In this document: in pieces, positions 16,554 to 25,863 of the stretch
Layout: each line of letters begins with the position of its first letter
Numbering within the stretch: the first letter of the stretch is position 1
Origin: Gammaproteobacteria bacterium
GTDB taxonomy: Bacteria > Pseudomonadota > Gammaproteobacteria > Coxiellales > Coxiellaceae
Reading direction: 5' to 3'
DNA length: 64,000 bases
Assembly (NCBI GenBank): GCA_030425685.1
Contig: JAUIAD010000008.1
Location: forward strand, 1 to 64,000
The notes under the pieces: model-generated
Databases searched by the model: none
Told to the model about the DNA's origin: nothing
The model's input: the letters and a program-made list of their open reading frames with translations, nothing else
Position numbers and translations under genes: made by a program

Positions 16554-16973
16554 TTATTTCTTGCGAGGACGTCCGCGACGTTTCGCTGACTTCTTAGCTG
16601 TAGTACGTTTCGCAGTGCTTTTCTTTTTAGGACGACCGCGACCTGTAGCAGCTGTTTTACGCTTAGCAGTAGATTTTTTCTTACTTACTTTGCGTTTTGT
16701 TGTTTTTTTCTTTTTGGAAGTTGATGCTTTTTTCTTTTTAGCGGCAGCTTTCTTAAGTGCGGCAATTCTCTTAGCGGCAGACTTCTTAGCTGCAGCTAAT
16801 TTCTTAGCAGCATCTTTCTTTGCTTTCGCAAGCTTTTTAGCTGTCATAGCTAGCTTCTTGCGAGCCGCATTTCTTTCTTTGATTGCCTTCTTAAGCTTTG
16901 CAGCAGCAGTAGAGCTTGTTGCTCTTTTCTTTGAACTTCCTTTTTTCGTTGCTGTCTTCTTTCTTGCTGGCAT
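16554..16973 (-). CDS. Lys/Ala-rich histone H1-like DNA-binding protein with AT-hooks
   Basis: A 139-residue, extremely basic protein built of AKK-type repeats (for example AAKKLAAAKKSAAKRIAAL), like the C-terminal domain of eukaryotic histone H1 and the bacterial H1-like proteins of Chlamydia and Coxiella. Two AT-hook cores are present near the C-terminus, GRGRPKKK and RRGRPRKK. It should coat DNA, preferring AT-rich minor grooves, and may compact the nucleoid in a resting or developmental stage. It is monocistronic with a strong terminator. A long frame on the opposite strand is a by-product of the biased codons. Confidence 0.85.
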   Translation of the reverse strand: MPARKKTATKKGSSKKRATSSTAAAKLKKAIKERNAARKKLAMTAKKLAKAKKDAAKKLAAAKKSAAKRIAALKKAAAKKKKASTSKKKKTTKRKVSKKKSTAKRKTAATGRGRPKKKSTAKRTTAKKSAKRRGRPRKK

Positions 16974-17281
16974 TTTTATTCTCCCTAATTAGCTAATAAA
17001 GACAATATTATTTTACAATGAAAATCAATGTGTTTAAACAATTTAGTACAATTTTTTATGATTTTTTGCCATTTTTTTCAAAAAAAGACAAAAAAAAGTG
17101 ATAAACTCGCCTTCAGGCGGGGTATGTCTTGCGGAAAATGAGAAAATAGACCAAATCTAGGGTGAGAAATCGTAATTTTTTGGTGAAATTGCGGTGATTG
17201 GTAACGATAAGTTAAAAAAATTAAATAATTGGTCGTGATTCGGTGATCTTGTTGGGCGTTGTTGTCTTGTGGTTTCACCTA

Positions 17282-17448
17282 GATCCCGCGGTCAAGCCGC
17301 GGGATGACGAATTTGGTGGTGTTTGCGCCGCAGGATGACGGATTTAGGTGGTGTTTGCGCCGTGGGGTAGTGAATTTAGGAAATGATTGCGCTGTAGGAT
17401 GACAAATTTAGGCAGTGCGCACGCCGAGGATGGCGATTTCTGGTAGCA
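17282..17448. repeat. CCGCGG repeat extended into a degenerate 32-bp tandem array
   Basis: A complete palindromic unit (17282-17312, core CCCGCGGTCAAGCCGCGGG) is followed by units of about 32 bp beginning at 17296, 17327, 17359, 17391 and 17423. The pattern is GCCGNGGGATGACGAATTT plus GGTGGTGTTTGC. Units diverge progressively from left to right. The surrounding 16974-17654 is otherwise AT-rich and without a gene. Confidence 0.75.
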
Positions 17449-17654
17449 ATAGTTTTAAGTTACCACTTAACAGCTAGAAAAGGTTTTTTTTGAACAATTT
17501 TTTATTTAAATGCCGACATTTTCCTTCTCGATAAGCAATAGCTTAAGCTGATATGATTTGATGTTCTCTGTGGGGTTCACGCCACCTGACGATGGGTTAG
17601 TGTGTTACGCCGCTAGAGCCAGTAGATAACAATAATAAAATATGTAGTTTCAGT

Positions 17655-18833
17655 ATGATCGAACAACACTTGATATTTGGAATTTTTCTGATTTTTGCCG
17701 GTGCGGCGGTATTGGCTTCTTTTGCCTTGATGACCCGTCAATCCATGTTGGTGGCCTATATTCTTTTGGGGGTCTTGGTTGGACCTTGGGGGCCGTGGAA
17801 GATTAAGTTTTTTGCTGATGCACAGGTGATACATAGCATTGGTGAAATTGGCATTATCTTTTTGCTTTTCTTGCTCGGCTTGCATCTGCCGCCACAAAAG
17901 CTGGTTAATATGCTCAAGAAGGTGACTTGGGTGGGCTTGGTAAGCTCATTGGTTTTTGCCTTAGTTGGTTATGGTATTGGTTGGCTGTGGGGTTATAAGC
18001 CGATGGAGTGCATCATTATTGGTGCGGCGATGATGTTTTCTAGTACAATTATTGGCATTAAACTGTTACCGACTACCATCCTTCATCATCAACATACTGG
18101 TGAGGTGATGATTAGTGTTTTGCTATTCCAAGATTTAGTCGCTATTGCCGTGTTGTTGGTGCTCCATTGTGCAGGTTCTAATGGGGTGGTGTGGAAAGAT
18201 ATTCTCTTGGTTGTCATTGGTTTTCCTGGGGTGCTGGTTTTTGCTTACTTGTTTGAGCGTTTTATTTTATTGCCTCTTTTATCGCGCTTTAATCGGATTA
18301 AAGAGTATATGTTTTTGTTGGCTATTGCCTGGTGCTTAAGCATGGCGCAGCTGGCTTCCTTCCTAGGGCTGTCTGCTGAGATTGGAGCTTTTGTTGCTGG
18401 GGTTAGTTTAGCAACGAGTCCGGTGTCGATGTATATCGCTGAAAGTTTAAAACCGGTCAGGGACTTTTTCTTGGTAATGTTTTTCTTCTCTGTTGGTGCT
18501 AGCTTTAATTTACATTATTTGCCCCAGGTGTGGATCCCTGCGTTGGTGCTAATGATTCTCTTACTTTTTGGTAAGTCATATTTGTATCGCTTCTTGCTGC
18601 AGTGGGTTGGCGAGCCTAAGCAGGTTTCGTGGGAAGTGGGTGTGCGTTTGGCGCAGATTAGTGAGTTTTCATTGATCATTGCTGCTGTGGCGGGTACTAG
18701 TGGGTTAATATCGAAACAAGCTGTTTACTTAATTGATGCTGCAGCAATTTTTTCTTTTATTGTCTCGTCTTATTGGGTTGTAATGCGTTATCCTACGCCT
18801 GTTGCTATGTCTGATCGCATGCGTCGCGATTAA
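17655..18833 (+). CDS. CPA2-family cation:proton antiporter (KefB-like membrane domain)
   Basis: A 392-residue polytopic protein of the monovalent cation:proton antiporter-2 family. Family segments include LVAYILLGVLVGPWGPW, GEIGIIFLLFLLGLHL, SSTIIGIKLLPT and the functional LLFQDLVAIAVLLVL. Later LSAEIGAFVAGVSLA and the VRLAQISEFSLIIAAVAG helix fit too. It lacks the RCK/TrkA-N regulatory domain found in KefB/C, so it is a membrane-domain-only exchanger. It is 16 nt upstream of the AmpE-like gene. Confidence 0.88.
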   Translation: MIEQHLIFGIFLIFAGAAVLASFALMTRQSMLVAYILLGVLVGPWGPWKIKFFADAQVIHSIGEIGIIFLLFLLGLHLPPQKLVNMLKKVTWVGLVSSLVFALVGYGIGWLWGYKPMECIIIGAAMMFSSTIIGIKLLPTTILHHQHTGEVMISVLLFQDLVAIAVLLVLHCAGSNGVVWKDILLVVIGFPGVLVFAYLFERFILLPLLSRFNRIKEYMFLLAIAWCLSMAQLASFLGLSAEIGAFVAGVSLATSPVSMYIAESLKPVRDFFLVMFFFSVGASFNLHYLPQVWIPALVLMILLLFGKSYLYRFLLQWVGEPKQVSWEVGVRLAQISEFSLIIAAVAGTSGLISKQAVYLIDAAAIFSFIVSSYWVVMRYPTPVAMSDRMRRD

Positions 18834-18849
18834 TCAAGAGAGGTTGCAA

Positions 18850-19617
18850 ATGACATTTACCATGGTCCTTATTTGTTTATTAGTGCAACGATGGCTGCAC
18901 ATTAATGTTAACAAGCCGTACTTTTCCTGGTTCGATAAATACGTACAGTTTGTCAAACGTCATGTTAAGCAAAATAGCTGGTGGGATGGTTTGGGCGGTT
19001 TGGTTGCTGTTCTGCTGCCATTGGTACTTGCTTATATGCTAGTAGCGACTGTTTTGTTGGCTTTTGCTGGGGGTGTGATTTACTACCTCGTTAGCTTGTG
19101 TGTATTGTGGTATTACATGGATGCGTCATTGCTGAGCCCGTCTGTGGTTGGCAAGCAATATCCAGAGCAACTATTGCGTGATCGTTATCGGAGTATTTTT
19201 GCACTGATTTTCTGGATGGTTATTTTAGGACCGTTAGGAGTAATTTTATATGCTGAAATCTCGCGTTGGGGTAGTTTGTTAAGTCGTGAAAGTAACAGCA
19301 GTGAAGAAAGCGGATTGCAATTAAAAGTTATCCAGCTGGAAGGGATACTTGATTGGGTACCGATGCGTTTGCTGGGTTTGACCTATGCGTTACTGGGTAA
19401 TTTTTCAGCTATTTTTCAAACATGGCGTCAACAGCTTTTTACTACCGTTAGTTCTTCCTCCGCCGCTTTAGGGATGATGGCACTCAATTTTAAAGATGGC
19501 GCGTCTGACACTGTTAGTGAAGAGCAACGTGTTTCCATTGATCAGTTATTGAATCGATCACTGTTGGTGTGGTTGGTGGTGTTTGCGCTTTTTACTATCG
19601 GGCGTTGGTGGTCCTAG
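18850..19617 (+). CDS. AmpE/CobD-like inner-membrane protein
   Basis: About 255 residues with an N-terminal helix, LVQRWLHINVNKPYFSWFDK, two central helices and a C-terminal hydrophobic end. This order resembles AmpE, a membrane regulator of beta-lactamase induction in enterics. The ATG at 18850 has AGAGG upstream and clears the antiporter stop at 18833; a longer frame from 18802 would overlap it. No ampD neighbour is present, so the functional link to beta-lactamase is weak and the family call is moderate. Confidence 0.65.
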   Translation: MTFTMVLICLLVQRWLHINVNKPYFSWFDKYVQFVKRHVKQNSWWDGLGGLVAVLLPLVLAYMLVATVLLAFAGGVIYYLVSLCVLWYYMDASLLSPSVVGKQYPEQLLRDRYRSIFALIFWMVILGPLGVILYAEISRWGSLLSRESNSSEESGLQLKVIQLEGILDWVPMRLLGLTYALLGNFSAIFQTWRQQLFTTVSSSSAALGMMALNFKDGASDTVSEEQRVSIDQLLNRSLLVWLVVFALFTIGRWWS

Positions 19618-19689
19618 TAGGTGGCTGACAATGATAGGTGGAAATGCTATCCTCCCTGCAAAAATAATTATTTAAGTAAGGCATAAGCT

Positions 19690-22341
19690 ATGACTGATAT
19701 TGATCCAGTAGAAACCAAAGAGTGGATGGATGCACTTGACTCTGTCGTTGAATATGAAGATAAAGATAGAGCTAAATTTATACTAAACCAATTGAGTCAA
19801 TATGCCTCAAAGCAAGGTATTCCCGTTGCTGAGGGCATTAATACGCCTTATCTCAATACCATTACGCAAGATCAAGAACAGCACATTCCAGAAGAAGAAG
19901 CGCGATTATTAGATCGTAATCTAAACTTTATGCGTTGGAATGCCATTGCGATGGTTATGCGTGCAGGTAAAGCAGACTCTTCATTGGGTGGGCATATTTC
20001 TAGTTATGCATCATCTGCTTTGCTATTTGAAATCGGTTTGAATTATTTTTTTAAAACAGGAAATGATAAGCACGGTGGCGACCTTGTCTTTTTTCAAGGC
20101 CATGCTTCCCCGGGTGTTTATGCGCGCGCTTTTTTAGAGGGGCGCTTAACCGAGGAAAATCTCGATGGTTTCCGACAAGAGGTCAATGGCAAAGGTCTTT
20201 CCTCTTACCCGCATCCTTGGTTGATGCATGATTTCTGGCAATTTCCCACGGTGTCAATGGGGCTCGGTCCTCTTATGGCCATTTATCAAGCGCATTTTCT
20301 TCGTTACCTTCACAACCGTGGTTTGGCTGATACCAGTGAACAACGCGTTTGGGCTTTTTGTGGCGATGGTGAAATGGGTGAGCCTGAGTCATTTGGTAAT
20401 GTTAATATTGCTGGTCGTGAAAAGCTCGATAATTTAATTTTTGTTGTTAGTTGTAACCTACAACGTTTAGATGGTCCTGTTTGGGGTAATGGCCAAATTA
20501 TCCAAGAATACGAGGCGATGTTTCGTGGCGCGGGTTGGAACGTTATTAAAGTTATTTGGGGTGCTGGTTGGGATAAGCTGCTTGCTAAAGATAAAAGTGG
20601 CAAGTTATTGCAACGCATCAGTGAACTTGTTGATGGCGAGTATCAAAGTTACAGTGCAAAAGACGGTGCTTTTTTACGTGAGCACTTCTTTGGTAAATAC
20701 CCTGAGTTGTTAGATTTAGTTGCTGATATGAGCGACGAAGAGTTAGAAGCGCTACAAGATGGTGGTCATGACGTGCAAAAAGTATATGCTGCTTATCATG
20801 CGGCTGTTAATCACAAAGGACAGCCAACAGCAATTTTAGCAAAAACCATTAAAGGCTATGGTACCGGTGCTTCAGGGCAAGGTAAAAATGTCGCGCACAA
20901 TACTAAAAAGCTAGCACTTGATGATTTAAAACGCTTTGTTAAACATTTTGACATGCCTTTATCAGAGCAAGAAGCGGAGAAGCTAACATATTGCAAGCCG
21001 GCTAAAGATTCAGCGGAAGGGAAGTATTTGCATGGCCAGCGTGAGAAATTAGGCGGGTATTTTCCGCTACGCGATGGTGAAAGTGAAAAGCTAATTATCC
21101 CTGAGTTAAAAGCATTTCACGCTTTGCTTGAAGACAGTGGTGAGCGTGAATATTCTACCACGATGGCGTTTGTGCGTATTTTATCGGTATTGCTAAAAGA
21201 TAAAAATATTAAGCAGCGCGTTGTCCCGGTTGCTGCTGATGAGTGTCGAACTTTTGGTATGGAAGGTTTATTCCGTCAAGTGGGTATTTATGCCGCACAT
21301 GGTCAGTCTTATCAGCCGGAGGATAAAAAGCAATTAATGTATTATCGCGAAGACGAAAAGGGACAGTTATTGCAAGAGGGGCTGTGCGAAGCGGGTGCGA
21401 TGTGTAGTTGGATTGCCGCTGGGCTTTCTTATATGACCACCAAAGTGCCGATGATCCCTTTTTATATTTACTACTCTATGTTTGGTTTTCAGCGGATTGG
21501 TGATTTTGTCTGGGCGGCGGCCGATGCGCGCACGCGTGGATTTTTGATTGGTGGAACCGCAGGTCGAACGACGTTAAATGGTGAAGGTTTGCAACACCAA
21601 GATGGCCATAACTTAATTATGTTTAGCATGGTGCCTAATTGCATTTCTTACGATCCAAGCTTTGCTTATGAAATGGCAGTGATTATTCATCATGGCTTAA
21701 AGCAGATGTACGAAGAGCAGCACGATGTTTTTTATTATATTACGGGGATGAATGAAAACTATCATCACCCAGCGATGCCGGAAGGTGTTGAGGATGACAT
21801 TATTAAGGGCATGTATGCGCTTAAAACCAGTACGCACAAGGCCAAACACCGTGTGCAACTATTGGGATCGGGTACTATTTTAAATGAAGTTATTAAAGCA
21901 GCACAGTTGCTAGAAAACGACTTTGATATTGCCGCTGATATTTGGAGTGTGCCGAGCTTTAATGAATTAAGAAAAGATATTGAATCTGTGCAACGCTATA
22001 ATCGCTTGCATCCTGATGCTGAACAAAAGCAAACGCATGTTGAAGCGTGTTTAGCGGATAAGGCTGGGCCTATTGTTGCAGCGACAGATTATATGAAATT
22101 GTACGCTGAGCAAATCCGTCCGGTGTTAAAGCAACCCTATTATGTGTTGGGTACAGACGGTTTTGGTCGCAGTGATACGCGTGCAACCTTACGTGACTTT
22201 TTTGAAGTTGATGCCAAGCATATCGCTTATATGGCGATTAAAGCACTGGCCGATGAAGGGCACTTACCTATGAAAAAAGCAGCTGACGCATTGAAAAAAT
22301 TAGCGATCAATGCCGATAGTGCTGATCCAATTACGCGGTAA
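19690..22341 (+). CDS. aceE: Pyruvate dehydrogenase E1, homodimeric type
   Basis: An 883-residue thiamine-diphosphate enzyme that decarboxylates pyruvate and acetylates the E2 lipoyl groups. Visible family segments are HISSYASSALLFEIGLNYFF, the ThDP-Mg motif beginning FCGDGEMGEPES, GTGASGQGKNVAHN and GFGRSDTRATLRDFFEVD near the C-terminus. This is the homodimeric form typical of gamma- and betaproteobacteria. It is first in aceE-aceF-lpd, 38 nt ahead of aceF. No pdhR regulator precedes it; the upstream neighbour is the AmpE-like gene. Confidence 0.97.
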   Translation: MTDIDPVETKEWMDALDSVVEYEDKDRAKFILNQLSQYASKQGIPVAEGINTPYLNTITQDQEQHIPEEEARLLDRNLNFMRWNAIAMVMRAGKADSSLGGHISSYASSALLFEIGLNYFFKTGNDKHGGDLVFFQGHASPGVYARAFLEGRLTEENLDGFRQEVNGKGLSSYPHPWLMHDFWQFPTVSMGLGPLMAIYQAHFLRYLHNRGLADTSEQRVWAFCGDGEMGEPESFGNVNIAGREKLDNLIFVVSCNLQRLDGPVWGNGQIIQEYEAMFRGAGWNVIKVIWGAGWDKLLAKDKSGKLLQRISELVDGEYQSYSAKDGAFLREHFFGKYPELLDLVADMSDEELEALQDGGHDVQKVYAAYHAAVNHKGQPTAILAKTIKGYGTGASGQGKNVAHNTKKLALDDLKRFVKHFDMPLSEQEAEKLTYCKPAKDSAEGKYLHGQREKLGGYFPLRDGESEKLIIPELKAFHALLEDSGEREYSTTMAFVRILSVLLKDKNIKQRVVPVAADECRTFGMEGLFRQVGIYAAHGQSYQPEDKKQLMYYREDEKGQLLQEGLCEAGAMCSWIAAGLSYMTTKVPMIPFYIYYSMFGFQRIGDFVWAAADARTRGFLIGGTAGRTTLNGEGLQHQDGHNLIMFSMVPNCISYDPSFAYEMAVIIHHGLKQMYEEQHDVFYYITGMNENYHHPAMPEGVEDDIIKGMYALKTSTHKAKHRVQLLGSGTILNEVIKAAQLLENDFDIAADIWSVPSFNELRKDIESVQRYNRLHPDAEQKQTHVEACLADKAGPIVAATDYMKLYAEQIRPVLKQPYYVLGTDGFGRSDTRATLRDFFEVDAKHIAYMAIKALADEGHLPMKKAADALKKLAINADSADPITR

Positions 22342-22379
22342 TCTTAATTGAAAAATTAAAAGAATGAGGGGAGACCATC

Positions 22380-23966
22380 GTGTCAAATCGTATTGAGAAA
22401 GTATTAGTACCTGATATTAGTGGCGCTGAAGACGTGGATGTTATAGATGTCATGGTAAAACCAGGTGATGTGCTTGCGGTGGAAGATGCGCTGATTACTT
22501 TAGAAGGTGACAAAGCAACAATGGATGTGCCATCACCCATGGCAGGTACCGTGAAATCGGTTGAAATTAAAGTTGGCGATAAAGCGTCTGAGGGCACGCC
22601 TATTTTAACCGTTGAAGTCAGTGACGAAGGTGCAGCGACGACACCAGCAACAGCACCAGCAAAAGAAGAGTCACCTGCTCAAGCAGCACCTGCTTCGTCA
22701 GCACCAAGCTTGCAAGAAGTGCATGTGCCAGATATTAGCGGTGCAACGGATGTTGATGTTATTGAGGTCTTGGTCAATGTGGGTGATCAAGTGGAGCAAG
22801 AAGATGGTTTAATTACCCTTGAGGGTGATAAGGCCACCATGGATGTTCCCGCGCCGTTTGCTGGCGAAATTGCTGAGATAAAAATGAAAGTCGGCGATAA
22901 GGCTAACGAAGGCGATTTAATTTTAATAATGAAAACGCAGCAAGCAGTGGCAACAAAAACAGCCTCTGCATCTGCGCCGACAAAAGCTGCTGCAGCACCG
23001 GCTCCAGCGCAACAAACAGTTGCAGATACACCCGCAGATTTTGGCACTTCTGTTCATGCTGGTCCAGCGGTGCGTCGTATTGCGCGCGAGTTTGGTATTG
23101 ATTTAGCAAAAATCCCTGGCTCAGGCGCTAAAGGGCGTATTGTTAAAGAAGATTTGCAGAAATTTGTTAAAGGCCAGTTACAAGTTGCTGCTGGTAAAGC
23201 GTCAGGTGCCGCCGGTGGTGGGTTGTCTGTTCTAGCAGCGCCTAAAGTTGATTTTTCTAAATTTGGTGAGGTTGAGACACAAGCGCTTTCTAAAATTAAA
23301 AAAATCTCAGGTGCAAATTTACATCGCAACTGGGTGACTATTCCGCATGTGACGCAATTTGCCGATGCCGATATTACTGAGTTGGAAGCATTTCGTAAGC
23401 AGCAAAAAGATATTGCTGCCAAGCAAGGTATTAAATTAACACCGTTGGTTTTTTTAATGAAAGCCGTTGTTGCTGCATTGAAAGAATTCCCACACTTTAA
23501 TGCTTCTTTGGATGCTTCTGGTGAAAATTTAGTGTTAAAGAAATATTTTCATATTGGTGTTGCTGTTGATACGCCTAATGGTTTAGTTGTGCCGGTTATT
23601 CGTGATGTTGATCGCAAAGGTTTGTTTGAGCTAGCTAAAGAGTTAGGTGAAATTAGCTCGAAAGCAAGAGAAAAAGGCTTAGGACTTGCTGATATGCAAG
23701 GGGGTTGTTTTAGTATTTCCAGTTTAGGTGGTATTGGCGGCACCGCTTTTACCCCGATTATTAATGCACCAGAAGTAGCGATCTTAGGCGTTTCACGAAA
23801 TCTGATGAAGCCTGTTTACAACAAAGAAAGTAGTGAGTTTGAGCCTCGCTTAATGCTGCCATTAAGCTTGTCTTACGATCATCGCGTTATTGATGGTGCT
23901 GATGGTGCGCGTTTTGTAATGTTTTTAAGTCAGCGATTAAGTGATATTCGCCGACTGTTACTATAA
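22380..23966 (+). CDS. aceF: Pyruvate dehydrogenase E2, dihydrolipoamide acetyltransferase
   Basis: A 528-residue core of the pyruvate dehydrogenase complex. Two lipoyl domains carry the GDKATMDVP site (Lys at about 45 and 151), joined by Ala/Pro-rich swinging linkers. The E3-binding domain is VRRIAREFGIDLAKIPGSG (about 231-249). The C-terminal catalytic domain ends with SYDHRVIDGADGARF (His near 501). The start is a GTG at 22380 behind GAGGGGAG. E. coli has three lipoyl domains, so this is the two-domain version. Confidence 0.97.
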   Translation: MSNRIEKVLVPDISGAEDVDVIDVMVKPGDVLAVEDALITLEGDKATMDVPSPMAGTVKSVEIKVGDKASEGTPILTVEVSDEGAATTPATAPAKEESPAQAAPASSAPSLQEVHVPDISGATDVDVIEVLVNVGDQVEQEDGLITLEGDKATMDVPAPFAGEIAEIKMKVGDKANEGDLILIMKTQQAVATKTASASAPTKAAAAPAPAQQTVADTPADFGTSVHAGPAVRRIAREFGIDLAKIPGSGAKGRIVKEDLQKFVKGQLQVAAGKASGAAGGGLSVLAAPKVDFSKFGEVETQALSKIKKISGANLHRNWVTIPHVTQFADADITELEAFRKQQKDIAAKQGIKLTPLVFLMKAVVAALKEFPHFNASLDASGENLVLKKYFHIGVAVDTPNGLVVPVIRDVDRKGLFELAKELGEISSKAREKGLGLADMQGGCFSISSLGGIGGTAFTPIINAPEVAILGVSRNLMKPVYNKESSEFEPRLMLPLSLSYDHRVIDGADGARFVMFLSQRLSDIRRLLL

Positions 23967-23995
23967 ATTAATTTTATTATTGAATGAGGAAAATC

Positions 23996-25414
23996 ATGGC
24001 TGAGATAAATGCAGAAGTTGTTGTTTTAGGAAGTGGTCCTGGTGGTTATGCCGCTGCGTTCCGTGCGTCCGATTTGGGTAAGAAAGTGGTGTTGATCGAG
24101 CGCTACGATAACATTGGTGGCGTTTGTTTGAATGTTGGTTGTATTCCTTCTAAAGCTTTATTGCATGTGGCAAAAGTAATTGATGATGCTAAAGATGTTT
24201 CTGCGCATGGTGTGTCATTTGGTGAGCCGACGATTGATGTTGGAAAAGTTCGCGGTTGGAAAGAAAGCGTTGTTAAAAAGCTTACTGGCGGTCTTAAAAT
24301 GATGGCTAAACAACGTAAGGTTGAGATTGTTAATGGCTACGGGAATTTTGCCGGCCCTAATCAAATTGAAGTGGATAACAACGGCGAGAAAACCGTTGTT
24401 AACTTTGAGCAAGCGGTTATTGCGGTGGGTTCTGTTCCTGTTAAGCTGCCTTTTATTCCTGAAGATCCTCGTATTTTCGACTCAACGGGTGCTTTAGAAT
24501 TAGAAGATACTAATTGCCATATGCTTGTGCTTGGTGGTGGTATTATTGGTTTGGAAATGGCAACGGTTTATGATGCTTTAGGTGCTAAGATTAGTATCGT
24601 TGAAATGCAAGATCAGATTATTCCGGGTGCGGACGCTGACATTGTTAAGCCATTATACCAGCGCATTAAGAAGCGTTATGAAAATATTATGCTGAAAACA
24701 AGCGTTACAAAAGTTGAAGCCAAAGAAGATGGTTTATACGTAACGTTTGAAGGTGAGAATGCGCCGAGCGAGCCACAGAAATTTGATCGTATTTTAGTAT
24801 CTGTTGGTCGACGTCCTAATGGTAAATTGATTAGCGCAGAAAAGGCAGGTGTTAATGTCGATGAGCGTGGGTTTATTGCTGTTGATAATCAAATGCGTAC
24901 GAATGTCGGTCATATCTATGCGATAGGTGATGTGGTTGGTCAACCAATGTTGGCGCATAAGGCATCTTATGAAGGTCGTTTAGCGGCTGAAGTTATCGCT
25001 GGTAAGAAGCATTTTAACGATGCGAAATGCATTCCTTCTGTTGCTTATACAGATCCTGAGGTGGCTTGGGTTGGGCTCACTGAGCGTGAAGCAAAAGAAA
25101 AAGGCATTAAATATGAGAAGGGTGCTTTTCCTTGGATGGCCAGTGGTCGCGCATTATCGATTAACCGTAGCGAAGGTATGACAAAGATGCTCTTCGATGA
25201 AAACGGCACAGTGATTGGTGCGGGTATTGTTGGTGTTGGTGCGGGTGATTTAATTTCTGAAGCTGCTTTAGCGGTTGAAATGGGTTGTGATGCTGAAGAT
25301 GTCGCATTAACGATTCACCCGCATCCGACGCTATCTGAGTCCGTTATGATGGCGACAGAAGTTTTTGAAGGCACGATTACGGATTTATATATTCCTAAAA
25401 AGAAAAAGAAGTAG
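23996..25414 (+). CDS. lpd: Dihydrolipoamide dehydrogenase (E3)
   Basis: A 472-residue flavoprotein that reoxidises the lipoyl groups with NAD. The FAD motif is VVLGSGPGGYAAAF, the redox disulfide is GGVCLNVGCIPSKALLH, the NAD motif is VLGGGIIGLEMA, and the C-terminal acid-base pair is in HPHPTLSE. The ATG at 23996 is preferred, with GAGGA just upstream; an ATG at 23984 contains that site. It ends in a Lys run (PKKKKK). It probably also serves the 2-oxoglutarate dehydrogenase complex. Confidence 0.97.
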   Translation: MAEINAEVVVLGSGPGGYAAAFRASDLGKKVVLIERYDNIGGVCLNVGCIPSKALLHVAKVIDDAKDVSAHGVSFGEPTIDVGKVRGWKESVVKKLTGGLKMMAKQRKVEIVNGYGNFAGPNQIEVDNNGEKTVVNFEQAVIAVGSVPVKLPFIPEDPRIFDSTGALELEDTNCHMLVLGGGIIGLEMATVYDALGAKISIVEMQDQIIPGADADIVKPLYQRIKKRYENIMLKTSVTKVEAKEDGLYVTFEGENAPSEPQKFDRILVSVGRRPNGKLISAEKAGVNVDERGFIAVDNQMRTNVGHIYAIGDVVGQPMLAHKASYEGRLAAEVIAGKKHFNDAKCIPSVAYTDPEVAWVGLTEREAKEKGIKYEKGAFPWMASGRALSINRSEGMTKMLFDENGTVIGAGIVGVGAGDLISEAALAVEMGCDAEDVALTIHPHPTLSESVMMATEVFEGTITDLYIPKKKKK

Positions 25415-25462
25415 TACTCAGGCAAGGTGCTTATTTTAAGTCACCGCCATCCTATTAATACC

Positions 25463-25488
25463 GTAGGGGCGCAGCATGCTGCGCCCGC
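25463..25488. repeat. Dispersed palindrome GGGCGCAGCATGCTGCGCCC
   Basis: Identical core to the unit at 16310-16335, 49 nt after the lpd stop. It may also serve as a transcription end. Confidence 0.85.
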
Positions 25489-25572
25489 TCTTTATGATGG
25501 CAGCTAATTTTTGTAATAGGGTTATCCCATAGAGGCGCAGTGTATACAAAAAGAGTGCGGCTAAGCTCCGAC

Positions 25573-25683
25573 GCATGAGGAAAGAAGGGTCTTTTGCAAA
25601 GGCGCTGGTTTCCATCCCTGGATCGCTCTGACAAAAACTTCCTGTTTTTGTAAGCTTTGCAAAAGACCCTTCTTTCCTCATGC
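25573..25683. repeat. 29-bp perfect inverted repeat with a nested hairpin
   Basis: The arm at 25573-25601 (starting GCATGAGGAAAGAAGGGTC) is the exact reverse complement of 25655-25683. The 53-nt interior contains a smaller hairpin (ACAAAAAC...GTTTTTGT, 25631-25651). The unit is non-coding and looks like a MITE-like or terminator-derived element. A 81-codon frame across it on the minus strand merely reads the repeat. The rest of 25415-25863 holds this, the palindrome at 25463 and the CCGCGG unit at 25734. Confidence 0.8.
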
Positions 25684-25733
25684 TAGTTTTTCAAACTTGC
25701 GAGTGACAGTTCGGGTAGTTTTATAAGCTCTCA

Positions 25734-25761
25734 TCATCCCGCGACTTGATCGCGGGATCCA
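25734..25761. repeat. CCGCGG-family palindromic repeat
   Basis: TCATCCCGCGACTTGATCGC followed by GGGATCCAG: the family palindrome with both arms shifted together (CCCGCGA/TCGCGGG), so pairing is preserved. Confidence 0.75.
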
Positions 25762-25863
25762 GTGGGTCGCTATAAAAGTTTGAATTTATTTTGATGCTTT
25801 CCCAATTTTTTCAGCACGCTCAAGGTTAAGTTATCGTGTGATGCGCGCCGCCCTTTCGCTTTT

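Noticed and set aside
16561-16992. 143-codon frame antisense to the histone-like gene
   Set aside because: It is the mirror of the Lys/Ala codon bias; the Phe/Leu/Ala composition has no independent support.
17282-17448. Tandem array as a CRISPR
   Set aside because: Units follow each other without unique spacers and diverge steadily; no cas genes are near. No CRISPR array was seen anywhere in the window.
25436-25681. 81-codon frame on the minus strand after lpd
   Set aside because: It is read through the 29-bp inverted repeat and the GGGCGCAGC palindrome; both ends of the protein mirror the repeat. Not coding.
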